A DNA stretch of 64,000 nucleotides from Streptomyces sp. TLI_146 (GTDB lineage: Bacteria; Actinomycetota; Actinomycetes; Streptomycetales; Streptomycetaceae), in the NCBI RefSeq assembly GCF_002846415.1, contig NZ_PJMX01000001.1:7812001-7876000 (forward strand), given 5' to 3'. The translations under genes and the position numbers were made by a program. Under the pieces are notes generated by a model. That model ran no database searches and was not told the DNA's origin. It saw only the letters and a program-made list of their open reading frames with translations. Of the stretch, positions 33,520 to 42,284 are shown piece after piece (positions within the stretch are counted from its first letter, which is position 1; each line of letters opens with the position of its first letter).

Positions 33520-35264
33520 CTCTCGGCCCTCGCCGTGCGCAGCCGTGCGGAGACACCCTCGGCCAGCGCGAGCAGCGGCGGCGCCGACCCGGCCGCCAGA
33601 CACAGCAGCGTCCAGATCCGCATGCCCGTGTAATCGTGGTGGTGCAGGAAGCTGACGACCAGCAGGCCCCCGGCCAGCAGCGTCCAGATCAGATGCAGCC
33701 GGAACGTGCGCGGCGACTCGGAGCTGCGCAGCTCGCCCTTGGCGGTGACGACGTACGCGAGCGGGCGCCGCAGCAGCGCGTTCACCGCGGCGGCGATGTA
33801 CACGGGCCCGGCGAACAGCGTCAGCAGGATGCCCGCCGTACCGATCTCGCGCCGCTCGTGCTCGGCCAGGTTGAACCGGCGCAGCCACAGCCACAGCGCG
33901 AAGGACCCGGCCATGCCCGCCGACCACAGCAGGAACCAGGGCAGTCCCGGCAGTTGGATCGACGACACCCCGAGCAGCATGTACAGGGCGGTGGCGAGCG
34001 TGCCGAGCGCCAGGTTCGCCGCGATGCTCGGGTAGTAGAACTGCACCAGGTCGTACAGCAGCCGCTGGCGGGGCGCGAGGCGGATGCCCTGCCGCAGCCG
34101 GGGGTTGAGCTTGATCTCCCAGATGCCGTACGCCCAGCGCTTCTGCTGGTTGAAGTAGTCGGTCCAGGTCGTCGGCCCCTCGCCCACGGCCACCACGTCC
34201 GGGGTGTAGACGCCCTTCCAGCCGTTGCCGGTGGCGGGGTTGGTCGTCCCGTGCACCCGCATGCTCGTCAGATGGTCCTCGATGATCGAGTCCTGGTATC
34301 CGCCGATCTGCCGCCAGGCGGTCACCCGGTAGAGGTGGTTGGTGCCGATCAGCAGGGGCGCGCCGAGGCCGTTGCCGCCCCGCTCGACGATGCTGCTGAA
34401 CAGGTACTGCTGTACGGAGGCGCCGTGCGCCACCCAGTTGTCGTACGCGTTGCCGTACACCTGCGGGGCGACCACGAACGCGGTGTCCGGGTCGTGGAAG
34501 TAGCCCAGGGTCCGCTCCAGGAAGCATGGCAGCGGCACGTGGTCCGGGTCCATCTGCGCGACCACGTCGTACCGGCTCTCGTGCTCGGCGCGCCACGCGT
34601 TGTGGTTCCCGGACTTGGTGCGGGCCCGGAAGGGACCCGACGACTGGTTGTACTCGGGCCGGTCCTTGCGGCTGAAGTGATGGACGCCGAGGCGCGCGGC
34701 CATCTGCCGGACAGTCGGGTCGTTGCCCTCGTCCAGGATCCACACGTCCACCGCGCAGTCCCAGCGCTCCACCTCCAGCATGGCCCGCAGGGTCCGCTGT
34801 ACGACGGCGAGCGGCTCCTTGGACGGCACGATCGTCGTCAGCATGGCGACCCGCAGCTTGCCCGGCGGGGTCATGGGAATGGGGTCCCGCGCCCGGAACG
34901 CGAACACCCAGATCGCCGCCGCCTGGACGACTTTGATCGTCTCGACCGCGATGACCAGGCAGAACCCGATCCGGGCCAGACACAGTCCGTATCTGCCCAG
35001 ACCGGTCACCCCGGGGCCGGGCACGTGCTCGGGCAGGAGCAGCCAGCCGATGAAGGCGATGTCGGCCAGGGCGGTCGCGGTGACCAGCGCCGTGAGCGAG
35101 ATCCGGTCACCGGTGCGCAGCACGGAGAAGTACCCCACCTCCCGGCGCGGGTTGGCCAGCGGCCCGCAGCCCCGGGCCGCACGCCGATAGGCCGTGACGG
35201 CCGACGCGTTGCGGCGATCGCGCTGTTCGGCGCGCCGCTCCAGCCGGGACGGATAACCGGACAT
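33516..35264 (-). CDS. Membrane GT2 polysaccharide synthase, cellulose-synthase-like
   Basis: A 582-residue processive glycosyltransferase. Two membrane helices (about 55-115) precede the catalytic domain with ILDEGND, the DxD motif at Asp239/Asp241 (QMDPDHV), an IIEDHLTS corresponding to the TED acceptor motif near 330, and QQKRW at 373-377, which binds the terminal disaccharide. Four or more C-terminal helices complete the channel. No PilZ domain is seen. The motifs fit a beta-glucan or beta-mannan synthase. It is translationally coupled to the GH26 hydrolase, like bcs-type synthase/hydrolase pairs. Confidence 0.9.
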   Translation of the reverse strand: MSGYPSRLERRAEQRDRRNASAVTAYRRAARGCGPLANPRREVGYFSVLRTGDRISLTALVTATALADIAFIGWLLLPEHVPGPGVTGLGRYGLCLARIGFCLVIAVETIKVVQAAAIWVFAFRARDPIPMTPPGKLRVAMLTTIVPSKEPLAVVQRTLRAMLEVERWDCAVDVWILDEGNDPTVRQMAARLGVHHFSRKDRPEYNQSSGPFRARTKSGNHNAWRAEHESRYDVVAQMDPDHVPLPCFLERTLGYFHDPDTAFVVAPQVYGNAYDNWVAHGASVQQYLFSSIVERGGNGLGAPLLIGTNHLYRVTAWRQIGGYQDSIIEDHLTSMRVHGTTNPATGNGWKGVYTPDVVAVGEGPTTWTDYFNQQKRWAYGIWEIKLNPRLRQGIRLAPRQRLLYDLVQFYYPSIAANLALGTLATALYMLLGVSSIQLPGLPWFLLWSAGMAGSFALWLWLRRFNLAEHERREIGTAGILLTLFAGPVYIAAAVNALLRRPLAYVVTAKGELRSSESPRTFRLHLIWTLLAGGLLVVSFLHHHDYTGMRIWTLLCLAAGSAPPLLALAEGVSARLRTARAES

Positions 35265-35388
35265 GTCTCCCCCTGCCGACCTACAACATCACTCTGGCGT
35301 GAATGGCCCGCTACTTGCGGTGAGTAGGACAGCGGTCGTCGGCTGTCCGGTTCCCGCCTTCCGCCGTGGTCGGGTGTTCGGATATAGG

Positions 35389-37392
35389 TCAGAGGCGTAC
35401 GGCGTACAGGGCGCTGTCGTCGCAGCCGAAGTACACCGTGTCCTGTGTGGCGGCCGGGGAGTGCACCGGCGCGGGGGCGAGGAAGCTCCAGAGCTCCTTG
35501 CCCGTCGCGGCCTCCAGCGCGTACAGCCTGCTGTCGTCGCTGCCCACGTACACCACCGGACCCGCCACCGCCGGGGTGTGCACATCACCGGCGGCCATGA
35601 ACGTCCAGACGGTCTTCCCGGTGGCGGCCTCCAGCGCGTGCAGCGCCTTGCCGCCGCCCACGTACACCAGGCCGCGGGCGATCGCCGGGCTGGAGCCGAC
35701 GGACGCGCCGTCGAACCGCCAGACCTGTTTCCCGGTGCCCGCGTCCACCGCGTACAGGCCCCCGTCGGTGCTGCCGAAGTGGACCAGGCCGCTCGCCACG
35801 GCCGGGATGCCGGACACGGCGCCCCGGGTGGTGAACGCCCACCGCTTCTCGCCGGTGGCCGCGTCCACCGCGTACAGATTGGTGTCGCTGCTGCCCACGT
35901 ACACCGACTCGCCGGACACGGCGGGGGAGTGCGTGTCGTTTCCTGCGGTGAAGGCCCAGCGGCGTCTGCCGGTGGCCGCGTCGACGGCGTACAGCCGGTG
36001 GTCGGCGCTGCCGACGTAGGCGACGCCGCCGGTGACCACCGGCGTGTGGACGATGCCCTGGGTGGTGAACCGCCAACGGACCGCGCCCGAGCGCGCGTCG
36101 AAGGCGTACAGCATGCGGTCGTCGCCGCCCAGATAGACGCTGCCGCCCAGCACGGCGGGCGCGGAGCCGATGGCCGCGCCGGTCGTGTACGCCCACCGCC
36201 GCCGGCCGTCGGCCGTGTCCAGCGCGTACAGCGTGCCGTCGTTGCTCGCCGCGTACACCAGGTCGCCCGCCACTCTGGGGTACGACAGGACCGTGCCGGT
36301 GGTCGCGAAGCGCCAGCGCCGCGCCCCCGCCCCGGACGGCCCGCCGCGCGAGAGCGCCCACCCGGCGGCCGCCGCGCCCCCGGCCGCGAGGGCGCCGACG
36401 GCGGTGTACAGCACCCGCCGACGGCCGACCGGCCGACCGAGGACGTCCTCCGGCAGGTCCGGCAACGGATGCGGGGGTACGGGGACGGGCTGCGCGGTCG
36501 TCGACGTGGGCGCGTCCGGAAGGGCCGGTGCCGTGTCCTCGCCGTGCCAGGGCTCCGGCAGCCAGCCCGGGGCGAGGAGCTCCACCGGCGGCCGCCCGCC
36601 GGTCAGGGCGTGCATCAGCGCGGGCAGCTCCGGGCGGTCGGCGGGCTGCTTCGCCAGGCACCGGCCGATCAGGTCCCGCAACCCCGTGGGCACCGCCTGG
36701 AGGTCGGGCTGCTCGTTCACCACCCGGTACAGCAGCGCCGGCACCGACGCCTCCCCGAACGTGCTGGTGCCCGTCGCCGCGTAGGCCAGCACCGAACCGA
36801 GCGAGAACACGTCGGACGACGGCTCGACGCGGAACCCCTGGATCTGCTCGGGCGACATATAGCCCGGGGAGCCGATCGTGGTGCCGGTCAGGGTCAGCCC
36901 GCTGTGCTCGCAGAGCCGGGAGATCCCGAAGTCGATGACGCGCGGCCCGTCCTGGGCCAGCAGCACGTTGGCGGGCTTGAGGTCCCGGTGGATCAGGGAC
37001 GCTCCGTGGATCGCGGTGAGCGCCTCCACCAGCGCCGCCCCGAGCGCCCGCACCGACCGCTCGGGGAAGGGGCCGCTCTTCTGCACCGCCCGCTGGAGGG
37101 AGGGGCCCGGGATGTACGCCGTCGCCAGCCACGGCCGGGGCCCCTCGGGGTCGGCGTCGACCACCCCTGCTGTGAAGAAGCCGCTCACCGCCCGGGAGGC
37201 GATCACCTCACGGGCGAACCGCTGCCGGAAGGCCGGGTCCTGGACGTACTCCGGCCGGATGACCTTGATCGCGACCTTGCGGCCGCTGGGGGAGTACCCG
37301 AGGTAGACCCGGCCCATGCCGCCGCTGCCCAGCTGGGCGACCAGCCGGTACGGCCCCACGCCGGCCGGGTCGTCAGGCCCCAACGGCTCCAA
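35389..37392 (-). CDS. Ser/Thr protein kinase with PQQ-like beta-propeller
   Basis: A 667-residue transmembrane kinase. The kinase domain (about 14-270) has LGSGGMGRVYLG, the Lys in VAIKVI, HRDLKPANVLL and DFGISRL. A proline-rich linker leads to a membrane helix (VLYTAVGALAAGGAAAAGWAL, about 333-353). The extracellular C-terminal half contains about eight PQQ-like repeats of the pattern LYAVDAATGKxxWxFxTxG, forming a beta-propeller that may sense a cell-wall or small-molecule ligand. It starts with TTG. Transcribed alone, without an obvious partner. Confidence 0.93.
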   Translation of the reverse strand: MEPLGPDDPAGVGPYRLVAQLGSGGMGRVYLGYSPSGRKVAIKVIRPEYVQDPAFRQRFAREVIASRAVSGFFTAGVVDADPEGPRPWLATAYIPGPSLQRAVQKSGPFPERSVRALGAALVEALTAIHGASLIHRDLKPANVLLAQDGPRVIDFGISRLCEHSGLTLTGTTIGSPGYMSPEQIQGFRVEPSSDVFSLGSVLAYAATGTSTFGEASVPALLYRVVNEQPDLQAVPTGLRDLIGRCLAKQPADRPELPALMHALTGGRPPVELLAPGWLPEPWHGEDTAPALPDAPTSTTAQPVPVPPHPLPDLPEDVLGRPVGRRRVLYTAVGALAAGGAAAAGWALSRGGPSGAGARRWRFATTGTVLSYPRVAGDLVYAASNDGTLYALDTADGRRRWAYTTGAAIGSAPAVLGGSVYLGGDDRMLYAFDARSGAVRWRFTTQGIVHTPVVTGGVAYVGSADHRLYAVDAATGRRRWAFTAGNDTHSPAVSGESVYVGSSDTNLYAVDAATGEKRWAFTTRGAVSGIPAVASGLVHFGSTDGGLYAVDAGTGKQVWRFDGASVGSSPAIARGLVYVGGGKALHALEAATGKTVWTFMAAGDVHTPAVAGPVVYVGSDDSRLYALEAATGKELWSFLAPAPVHSPAATQDTVYFGCDDSALYAVRL

Positions 37393-37453
37393 GGCGCCCC
37401 CCGGGTCGCATCCTGGACGTCACCACGCCGCCCGCCGGAAAGCGTAGCGCCGC

Positions 37454-37753
37454 TCAGGCCGCGCCGCTCACCCCCGGAGCGATGAACCGGCGGTGCAGCG
37501 GCAGCAGTTGGGTGTCCGGCTGACCGACGATCCCGGCCTTCTCGACGGCGGGCGCGAGCCGTTCGCCGAAGAACCGCTCAAAGTCCTCCGGGGACTCCCA
37601 GACGTCGGTGACGTGCAGCGCGCCGGAGTCGAACCACGCCACGTGCAGACAGGCACCGTCGGGCGCCTGCTCCTCCCAGCCCACGGCCTCACGCACCGCG
37701 TCGTACTGCTCGGGGGTGACTCCGGCCCAGCTCAGCGACAGGACAACGGCCAT
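37454..37753 (-). CDS. Small ABM-like alpha/beta protein
   Basis: A 99-residue protein: LSLSWAGVTPEQYDAVREAVGW, CLHVAWFDSGALHVTDVWES and PEDFERFFGERLAPAVEKAG. The pattern of strand-helix-strand-strand with Trp-Glu-Ser fits the dimeric alpha/beta barrel (antibiotic biosynthesis monooxygenase-like) fold. No catalytic residues can be named. A GAGAGGAG site precedes the ATG at 37753. It is divergent from the metzincin gene across 279 bases in which I see no further feature. Confidence 0.72.
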   Translation of the reverse strand: MAVVLSLSWAGVTPEQYDAVREAVGWEEQAPDGACLHVAWFDSGALHVTDVWESPEDFERFFGERLAPAVEKAGIVGQPDTQLLPLHRRFIAPGVSGAA

Positions 37754-38032
37754 CGACTGCTCCTCTCCCGGTCGTGCCCGCTCGTGCGTCGGGCGGGCCA
37801 ATTCTCGCCGCGGGCGTCCCCTTTGAGACACCGCGCCCGAGGGCGTGCGGCAGCGTGCGGGAGCACATACGGGGACCGTCGCGCCCCCGGTCCCGGTGTC
37901 ACCCGGACGGGTGCCTCCGCGGCGTGTGCCCCGGCACGGGCGCCACCCGTCCAGCGGCTGTCGGCGCGCCGGGGCGTCCGCCGGGCGCGAGCCTGGGGCT
38001 GTCGCCCCTCGACGACCTCCCAGGAGAACGCC

Positions 38033-39946
38033 GTGCCCCGTCCTCGACGTCTCATCCACGGCGTGCTCGCAGCCGCCGTCCTCACCCCGGCCCTGCCCGC
38101 CGCGACGGCCGCCGCCGAAGGGCCCGCGACCCCGGCGCCCGGGGCGGCGCGGACGAGCAGCGTGCAGTGGGCCGAGGGAGCGTTCCGCGGCGTCTGCGGC
38201 GCCCGCCGGGGCGGCGCGCCCGACCGCCGCGCCTTCCGGTTCTTCGACGACGCGCGGATGGAGGCGGTCGCCTCGCACGTCACACGGGACCGGCAGGGCA
38301 CCGTGCTGTGGACCGGGCACCTCGCGGGCCGCCCCGACCGCCCCGTCAGCCTCGCCGTCGACGGGGCGTGCGGCAACGGCGTGCCCAGGGTGGCCGGGGA
38401 GGTGCACCTGGGCAGCAAGCGCTATGTGATCGACGCCGACCGGCCGGGCAGCTCCACGGTGCGCGAGCTGCCCTTCGCCCGGACGACACCGCTGCACGAC
38501 GACGTCGTACGGGTCGAGGCCCCGCAGGGCCCCCGCGCTCCCCGGCCCGTACGGAACGAGAGGGAGGCGCGGCCGCGTGCCGCCATCACGGCGCCCGTCA
38601 TCGACCTGCTCATCGGCTACACCCCGCACACCGTCCGCGCGACCAAGGGCGGGGTGGAGGCGCTCGACCTCAAGGTGAAGGCCGCGGTCGCCGGGACCAA
38701 CGCCGCCTACTCCGACAGCACCGTCACCGCCCGGCTCAACCTGCTCGGCACCTTCACCACCAAGGAGTGGACGGGCGGCGACGACGACACCGACGCCATC
38801 ACCAGCGCGCTGTCGGACACCAGGAACGTGCGTTACTCCAGCGCGTTCGCCACCGACGCGCGGCGTCAGCGCGACGACAGGGGCGCGGACCTGCTGCACG
38901 TGCTCACCCAGTTCACCCCCGAACCCGGCGCCCTCTACACCGCCGGCACGGCCACCACCCCCTCGCTGCCCCGGATCATCCCCGGGGCCGCCCCCGCGGC
39001 CAGCAGCGACGGCGCGGCCTTCGGGGCCCAGCAGGTCGACACCCTCGGCACCTACCACCTGGCGCACGAGATCGGGCACAACTTCGGCCTCAACCACGAC
39101 TACCGCACCGACCCCGTCGACCCCGCCGACGAGAACTACCGGGACGGCAACCTCAACCCGTACTACCCCGACAACCACGGCTATCTGCCCGCCGACCGCA
39201 CCTGGACGGACATCATGGGGTACACCATGGCGTGCGCGGACGAGGCCAAGTGCGAGACGAAGCTGTGGTTCTCCAACCCCCGCCAGACCTACCAGGACGT
39301 GCCCCGGGGCGTGCCGCTCGGACAGCCCGAACCCGCCGACTGCGTCCGCGTCATGAACCTCACCGGCCCGGTGCTCGCCAACTACCGCACACCGCCCGCC
39401 ACTTCCGCCCCGGCCGCCCGGTACGCGCTCACCGCCGCCCCGGACAGCCCCGAGCGCGGCACCGTCACCCCCGCCGCGACCGGCCTGTTCGACAAGGGCG
39501 ACCAGGTCACCCTGACCGCCGCGCCCAAGGCGGGCTACAAGATCGACTACTGGGCGGTGGACGGCAGGCTCCAGTCCACCCGGGCGAGTGAACTGACCGT
39601 CACGATGGACGACAACCACTTCGTGACGGCGAAGTTCATCAGGACCTCCGCAACCCCGACCCGGCTCCCGGCGACGGTCACCAAGGTGTCCCCGGCCAGC
39701 GGCCCCAAGGCGGGAGGTTTCACCGTCACACTCACCGGCACCGGTCTTGCGGGCACCACCGACGTCTACGTCGGTTCGCGCACCGCGACCGGATTCAGCG
39801 GCCGGCCCGCGCGCGCGGTGCAGGCGGTCGACGACTCGACGGTCACCTTCACCATGCCCTCCTGGCAGAGCGCCGCGACCGTACAGATCGCGACCGTGGC
39901 GAACGGCGCGCTGACCGCGTCCGCCGACTTCACCTACACCGACTGA
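38033..39946 (+). CDS. Secreted metzincin metalloprotease with TIG domain
   Basis: A 637-residue exoprotein. A signal peptide (RPRRLIHGVLAAAVLTPALP) is followed by a propeptide-like region, then a reprolysin-like catalytic domain (about 185-460) with the zinc motif HEIGHNFGLNHD (His345, His349, His355) and a Met-turn at DIMGYTM (Met395). A beta-strand repeat (TPAATGLFDKGDQVTLTAAP, InlB-like) and an IPT/TIG domain (VTKVSPASGPKAGGFTVTLTG) end the protein. GTG start behind AGGAGAA. It is followed 10 bases later by a secreted SOD-like gene, probably co-transcribed. Confidence 0.9.
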   Translation: MPRPRRLIHGVLAAAVLTPALPAATAAAEGPATPAPGAARTSSVQWAEGAFRGVCGARRGGAPDRRAFRFFDDARMEAVASHVTRDRQGTVLWTGHLAGRPDRPVSLAVDGACGNGVPRVAGEVHLGSKRYVIDADRPGSSTVRELPFARTTPLHDDVVRVEAPQGPRAPRPVRNEREARPRAAITAPVIDLLIGYTPHTVRATKGGVEALDLKVKAAVAGTNAAYSDSTVTARLNLLGTFTTKEWTGGDDDTDAITSALSDTRNVRYSSAFATDARRQRDDRGADLLHVLTQFTPEPGALYTAGTATTPSLPRIIPGAAPAASSDGAAFGAQQVDTLGTYHLAHEIGHNFGLNHDYRTDPVDPADENYRDGNLNPYYPDNHGYLPADRTWTDIMGYTMACADEAKCETKLWFSNPRQTYQDVPRGVPLGQPEPADCVRVMNLTGPVLANYRTPPATSAPAARYALTAAPDSPERGTVTPAATGLFDKGDQVTLTAAPKAGYKIDYWAVDGRLQSTRASELTVTMDDNHFVTAKFIRTSATPTRLPATVTKVSPASGPKAGGFTVTLTGTGLAGTTDVYVGSRTATGFSGRPARAVQAVDDSTVTFTMPSWQSAATVQIATVANGALTASADFTYTD

Positions 39947-39956
39947 CGGGACTCCC

Positions 39957-40544
39957 ATGCACCTCCGGCACACGTTGGGCGCCGCCTCGGCGGCGGCCGC
40001 CCTCTCCCTCTCCTTCGCCGCCCAGCCCGCCGCTGCCGCCTGCGACGCGGCGGTACGGGTGGACGCCCGATTCGCACCGCCCGAGGGCCCGGCGCCGTAC
40101 AAGGCGGTGACGTACGACCCGGCCGGTATGCCGGTGGGTGCGCGAGCCGCCGTCGTCGAGTTGCTTCCGCACGACGGCGGCACCGGTTTCAAGCTGCGGC
40201 TGAGCGGTGCGCGTCCCGACCGCACCTACGGCGTACACGTGCACCGCATGCCGTGCGGCGCGCACCCCGAGGACTCGGGCGCCCACTACCAGGACCGGCC
40301 CGACCCCCACCAGCCGTCCACCGACCCGGCGTACGCCAACCCCCGTAACGAGGTCTGGCTCGACCTGACCACCGACCACCGGGGCGACGGACGTTCCGCC
40401 ACGTGGGTCGCCTGGAACTTCCGGCCGGGCGAGGCGCGGTCGCTGGTCTTCCACGAGCAGGCCACGGCCACCGACCCCGGGCACGCGGGCACCGCGGGCG
40501 CGCGGCTGGCGTGTGTCGGTGTGCCCTTCGAGCCCGCGGGTTGA
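39957..40544 (+). CDS. Secreted Cu/Zn superoxide dismutase-like protein
   Basis: A 195-residue protein with a signal peptide (LGAASAAAALSLSFAAQPAAA). The SOD_Cu core is recognisable: YGVHVHRMPCG with His94 and His96 as copper ligands, a further His in GAHYQDR, and the C-terminal FHEQATATDPGHAGTAGARLACVGV where His and the disulfide Cys are expected. The metal-bridging loop is atypical, so activity is uncertain. It is immediately downstream of the metzincin gene and may protect secreted proteins or the envelope from superoxide. Confidence 0.75.
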   Translation: MHLRHTLGAASAAAALSLSFAAQPAAAACDAAVRVDARFAPPEGPAPYKAVTYDPAGMPVGARAAVVELLPHDGGTGFKLRLSGARPDRTYGVHVHRMPCGAHPEDSGAHYQDRPDPHQPSTDPAYANPRNEVWLDLTTDHRGDGRSATWVAWNFRPGEARSLVFHEQATATDPGHAGTAGARLACVGVPFEPAG

Positions 40545-40610
40545 GAGCCTGTCCGGCGGCCACCGGCGCGGTGACGCGGCCCGGCCCGCCGTCGCCGCTA
40601 GCCTCGGCCC

Positions 40611-40880
40611 ATGACTGACACCTTTGAGCACAACCCCCGGGTGTGGACGGCGGCGCGCCTGCGCGAAGCCCTCCAGGGGCTGCCGGACGACACCCCCATC
40701 CACGTCGGTGTCGCGGACGGGCCGGGCGACTTCGACGGGTACACCGAGTACGCGCTGGTCAACCTGGAGCCGGTCGAGAAGGACACCGCGTCCGCCGGGC
40801 CCGCCGCCGCGCACGGCGATGTGGAGTACACGCTCTTCGCGGACTTCAAGGCGGGCCAGTACCACTACGACCTGGACTGA
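40611..40880 (+). CDS. Small DUF6225-like protein
   Basis: An 89-residue acidic soluble protein starting MTDTFEHNPRVWTAARLREAL, with LPDDTPIHVGVADGPGDFDG and an acidic C-terminus FADFKAGQYHYDLD. It matches a small actinobacterial family of unknown function with conserved WTxxxLREAL and DxPIxVxV patterns. It is convergent with YciO, with 7 bases between the stops. Confidence 0.75.
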   Translation: MTDTFEHNPRVWTAARLREALQGLPDDTPIHVGVADGPGDFDGYTEYALVNLEPVEKDTASAGPAAAHGDVEYTLFADFKAGQYHYDLD

Positions 40881-40887
40881 CCCCGCG

Positions 40888-41508
40888 TTACTCGAAGCGC
40901 GAGGTGTCGCCCGCCCCGCGGCGGACGATCTCGGCCTCGCCGCCGGAGAAGTCGATGACGGTGGTCGGCTCGGTGCCGCAGTCGCCCGAGTCGATCACGG
41001 CGTCCACCACGTGGTCGAGGCGCTCCTTGATCTCCCACCCCTGCGTCAGCGGCTCGTCCTCGTCGGGCAGGAGCAGGGTGCTGGAGAGCAGCGGCTCGCC
41101 CAGGTCGGCCAGCAGGGCCTGGGTGACGGTGTGGTCGGGGATGCGCACCCCGACGGTCTTCTTCTTGGGGTGCAGCAGCTGGCGCGGCACCTCCTTGGTG
41201 GCGGGGAGGATGAAGGTGTAACTGCCCGGCGTCGCCGACTTGATGGCACGGAACACATCGTTGCCGATCTGCACGAACTGGCCGAGCTGCGCGAAGTTCT
41301 CGCAGACCAGGGTGAAGTGGTGCCGGTCGTCGAGCTGCCGGATCGCCCGGATCCGGTCGATGCCGTCACGGTTGCCGAGCTGGCACCCCAGGGCGTAGCA
41401 GGAGTCCGTCGGGTACGCCACGAGCGCGCCGGAGCGGATGCTGTCGGTCACGGTGCTGATGGTGCGCCGCTGCGGGTTGTCGGGGTGCACGTCGAAGTAC
41501 TTCGCCAT
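40888..41508 (-). CDS. YciO/Sua5 family threonylcarbamoyl-AMP synthase-like protein
   Basis: A 206-residue protein with the YrdC fold: GALVAYPTDSCYALGCQLGNRDGIDRI, the KRxxx-like substrate loop HHFTLVCENFAQLGQF, PGSYTFILPATKEVPR and KKKTVGVRIPDH. This pattern is that of YciO rather than TsaC, so it may not be the main t6A enzyme. It binds ATP and nucleic acid in known relatives. It starts with ATG (MAKYFDVHPDNPQRR) and is transcribed alone. Confidence 0.9.
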   Translation of the reverse strand: MAKYFDVHPDNPQRRTISTVTDSIRSGALVAYPTDSCYALGCQLGNRDGIDRIRAIRQLDDRHHFTLVCENFAQLGQFVQIGNDVFRAIKSATPGSYTFILPATKEVPRQLLHPKKKTVGVRIPDHTVTQALLADLGEPLLSSTLLLPDEDEPLTQGWEIKERLDHVVDAVIDSGDCGTEPTTVIDFSGGEAEIVRRGAGDTSRFE

Positions 41509-41585
41509 CCGCCGAGTCTACGGGCCGCGCCGCGATGGTGCCCGGGGCGCCCGTTCACTCGTCGGGGTGGTGCGATGATCGCGGT

Positions 41586-42251
41586 ATGACCAGCACTCTT
41601 ATGGATACCGCCGGTGCCGCTGCGCGGGGCAGGCGCGTCCTGTTCGACGTCGACGGCACGCTGATCGACGCCGTCGACAACCAGCGCCGGGTGTGGCGGA
41701 CCTGGGCGGAGCGCCATGGCCTGGACCCGGACGAGGTGTACCGGGTGGCGCTGCGGACCCGGCCCCTGGAGACGTTCGCGAGCGTGGCCCCGGACCGCGA
41801 CCCGCAGGAGTGCCTGGCCGCGTTGCACGAGCTGGAGGACGAGGACGTCCGCTCCGGGGTGTACACCGCCTTCGCGGGGGCGGCGGAGCTGCTCTCCGCG
41901 CTGCCGCCGGGTTCCTGGGGGCTGGTGACGTCGAACTACGAGCACCGGGTGCGCGGGCGGTTCGCCCGGACCGGGCTGCCGGTGCCGGAGGTCCTGGTGG
42001 ACGCCGCCGCGGTGCCGGAGGGCAAGCCGTCGCCGGTGCCCTATCTGCTGGCGGCCGAGCGGTTCGGCGCCCTGCCCCAGGACTGCCTGGTGATCGAGGA
42101 CGCGCCGTCCGGGGTGCTGTCCGGACGGCGCGCGGGCATGACGGTGTGGGGAGTGAACGCGCCCGCCCCGGTGGACGGGGTGCACCGCCACTTCGCGAGC
42201 CTGAAGGAGGCGGGGACGGAGATCCTCGCGTTCGTGACCGGGGCGGGGTGA
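41586..42251 (+). CDS. HAD family phosphatase (subfamily IA)
   Basis: A 221-residue hydrolase. Motif I is VLFDVDGTLIDAVD, motif II is GLVTSNYEH, motif III Lys is in EGKPSPVPYLLAAERFG and motif IV is CLVIEDAPSGVLSGRRAGM. It resembles sugar-phosphatase members such as glycerol-3-phosphatase or 2-deoxyglucose-6-phosphatase. Start at ATG 41586 (MTSTLMDTAG). It overlaps no other gene and shows no operon partner. Confidence 0.9.
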   Translation: MTSTLMDTAGAAARGRRVLFDVDGTLIDAVDNQRRVWRTWAERHGLDPDEVYRVALRTRPLETFASVAPDRDPQECLAALHELEDEDVRSGVYTAFAGAAELLSALPPGSWGLVTSNYEHRVRGRFARTGLPVPEVLVDAAAVPEGKPSPVPYLLAAERFGALPQDCLVIEDAPSGVLSGRRAGMTVWGVNAPAPVDGVHRHFASLKEAGTEILAFVTGAG

Positions 42252-42284
42252 CGCGCGGGCGCGCCGCCGTTCAAGGACAGGCTC

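Noticed and set aside
32413..34983. A very long minus-strand open frame joining GH26 to sequence inside the GT2 gene
   Set aside because: Only the part up to the TTG at 33519 matches a protein family; upstream it is a shadow of the GT2 gene in another frame.
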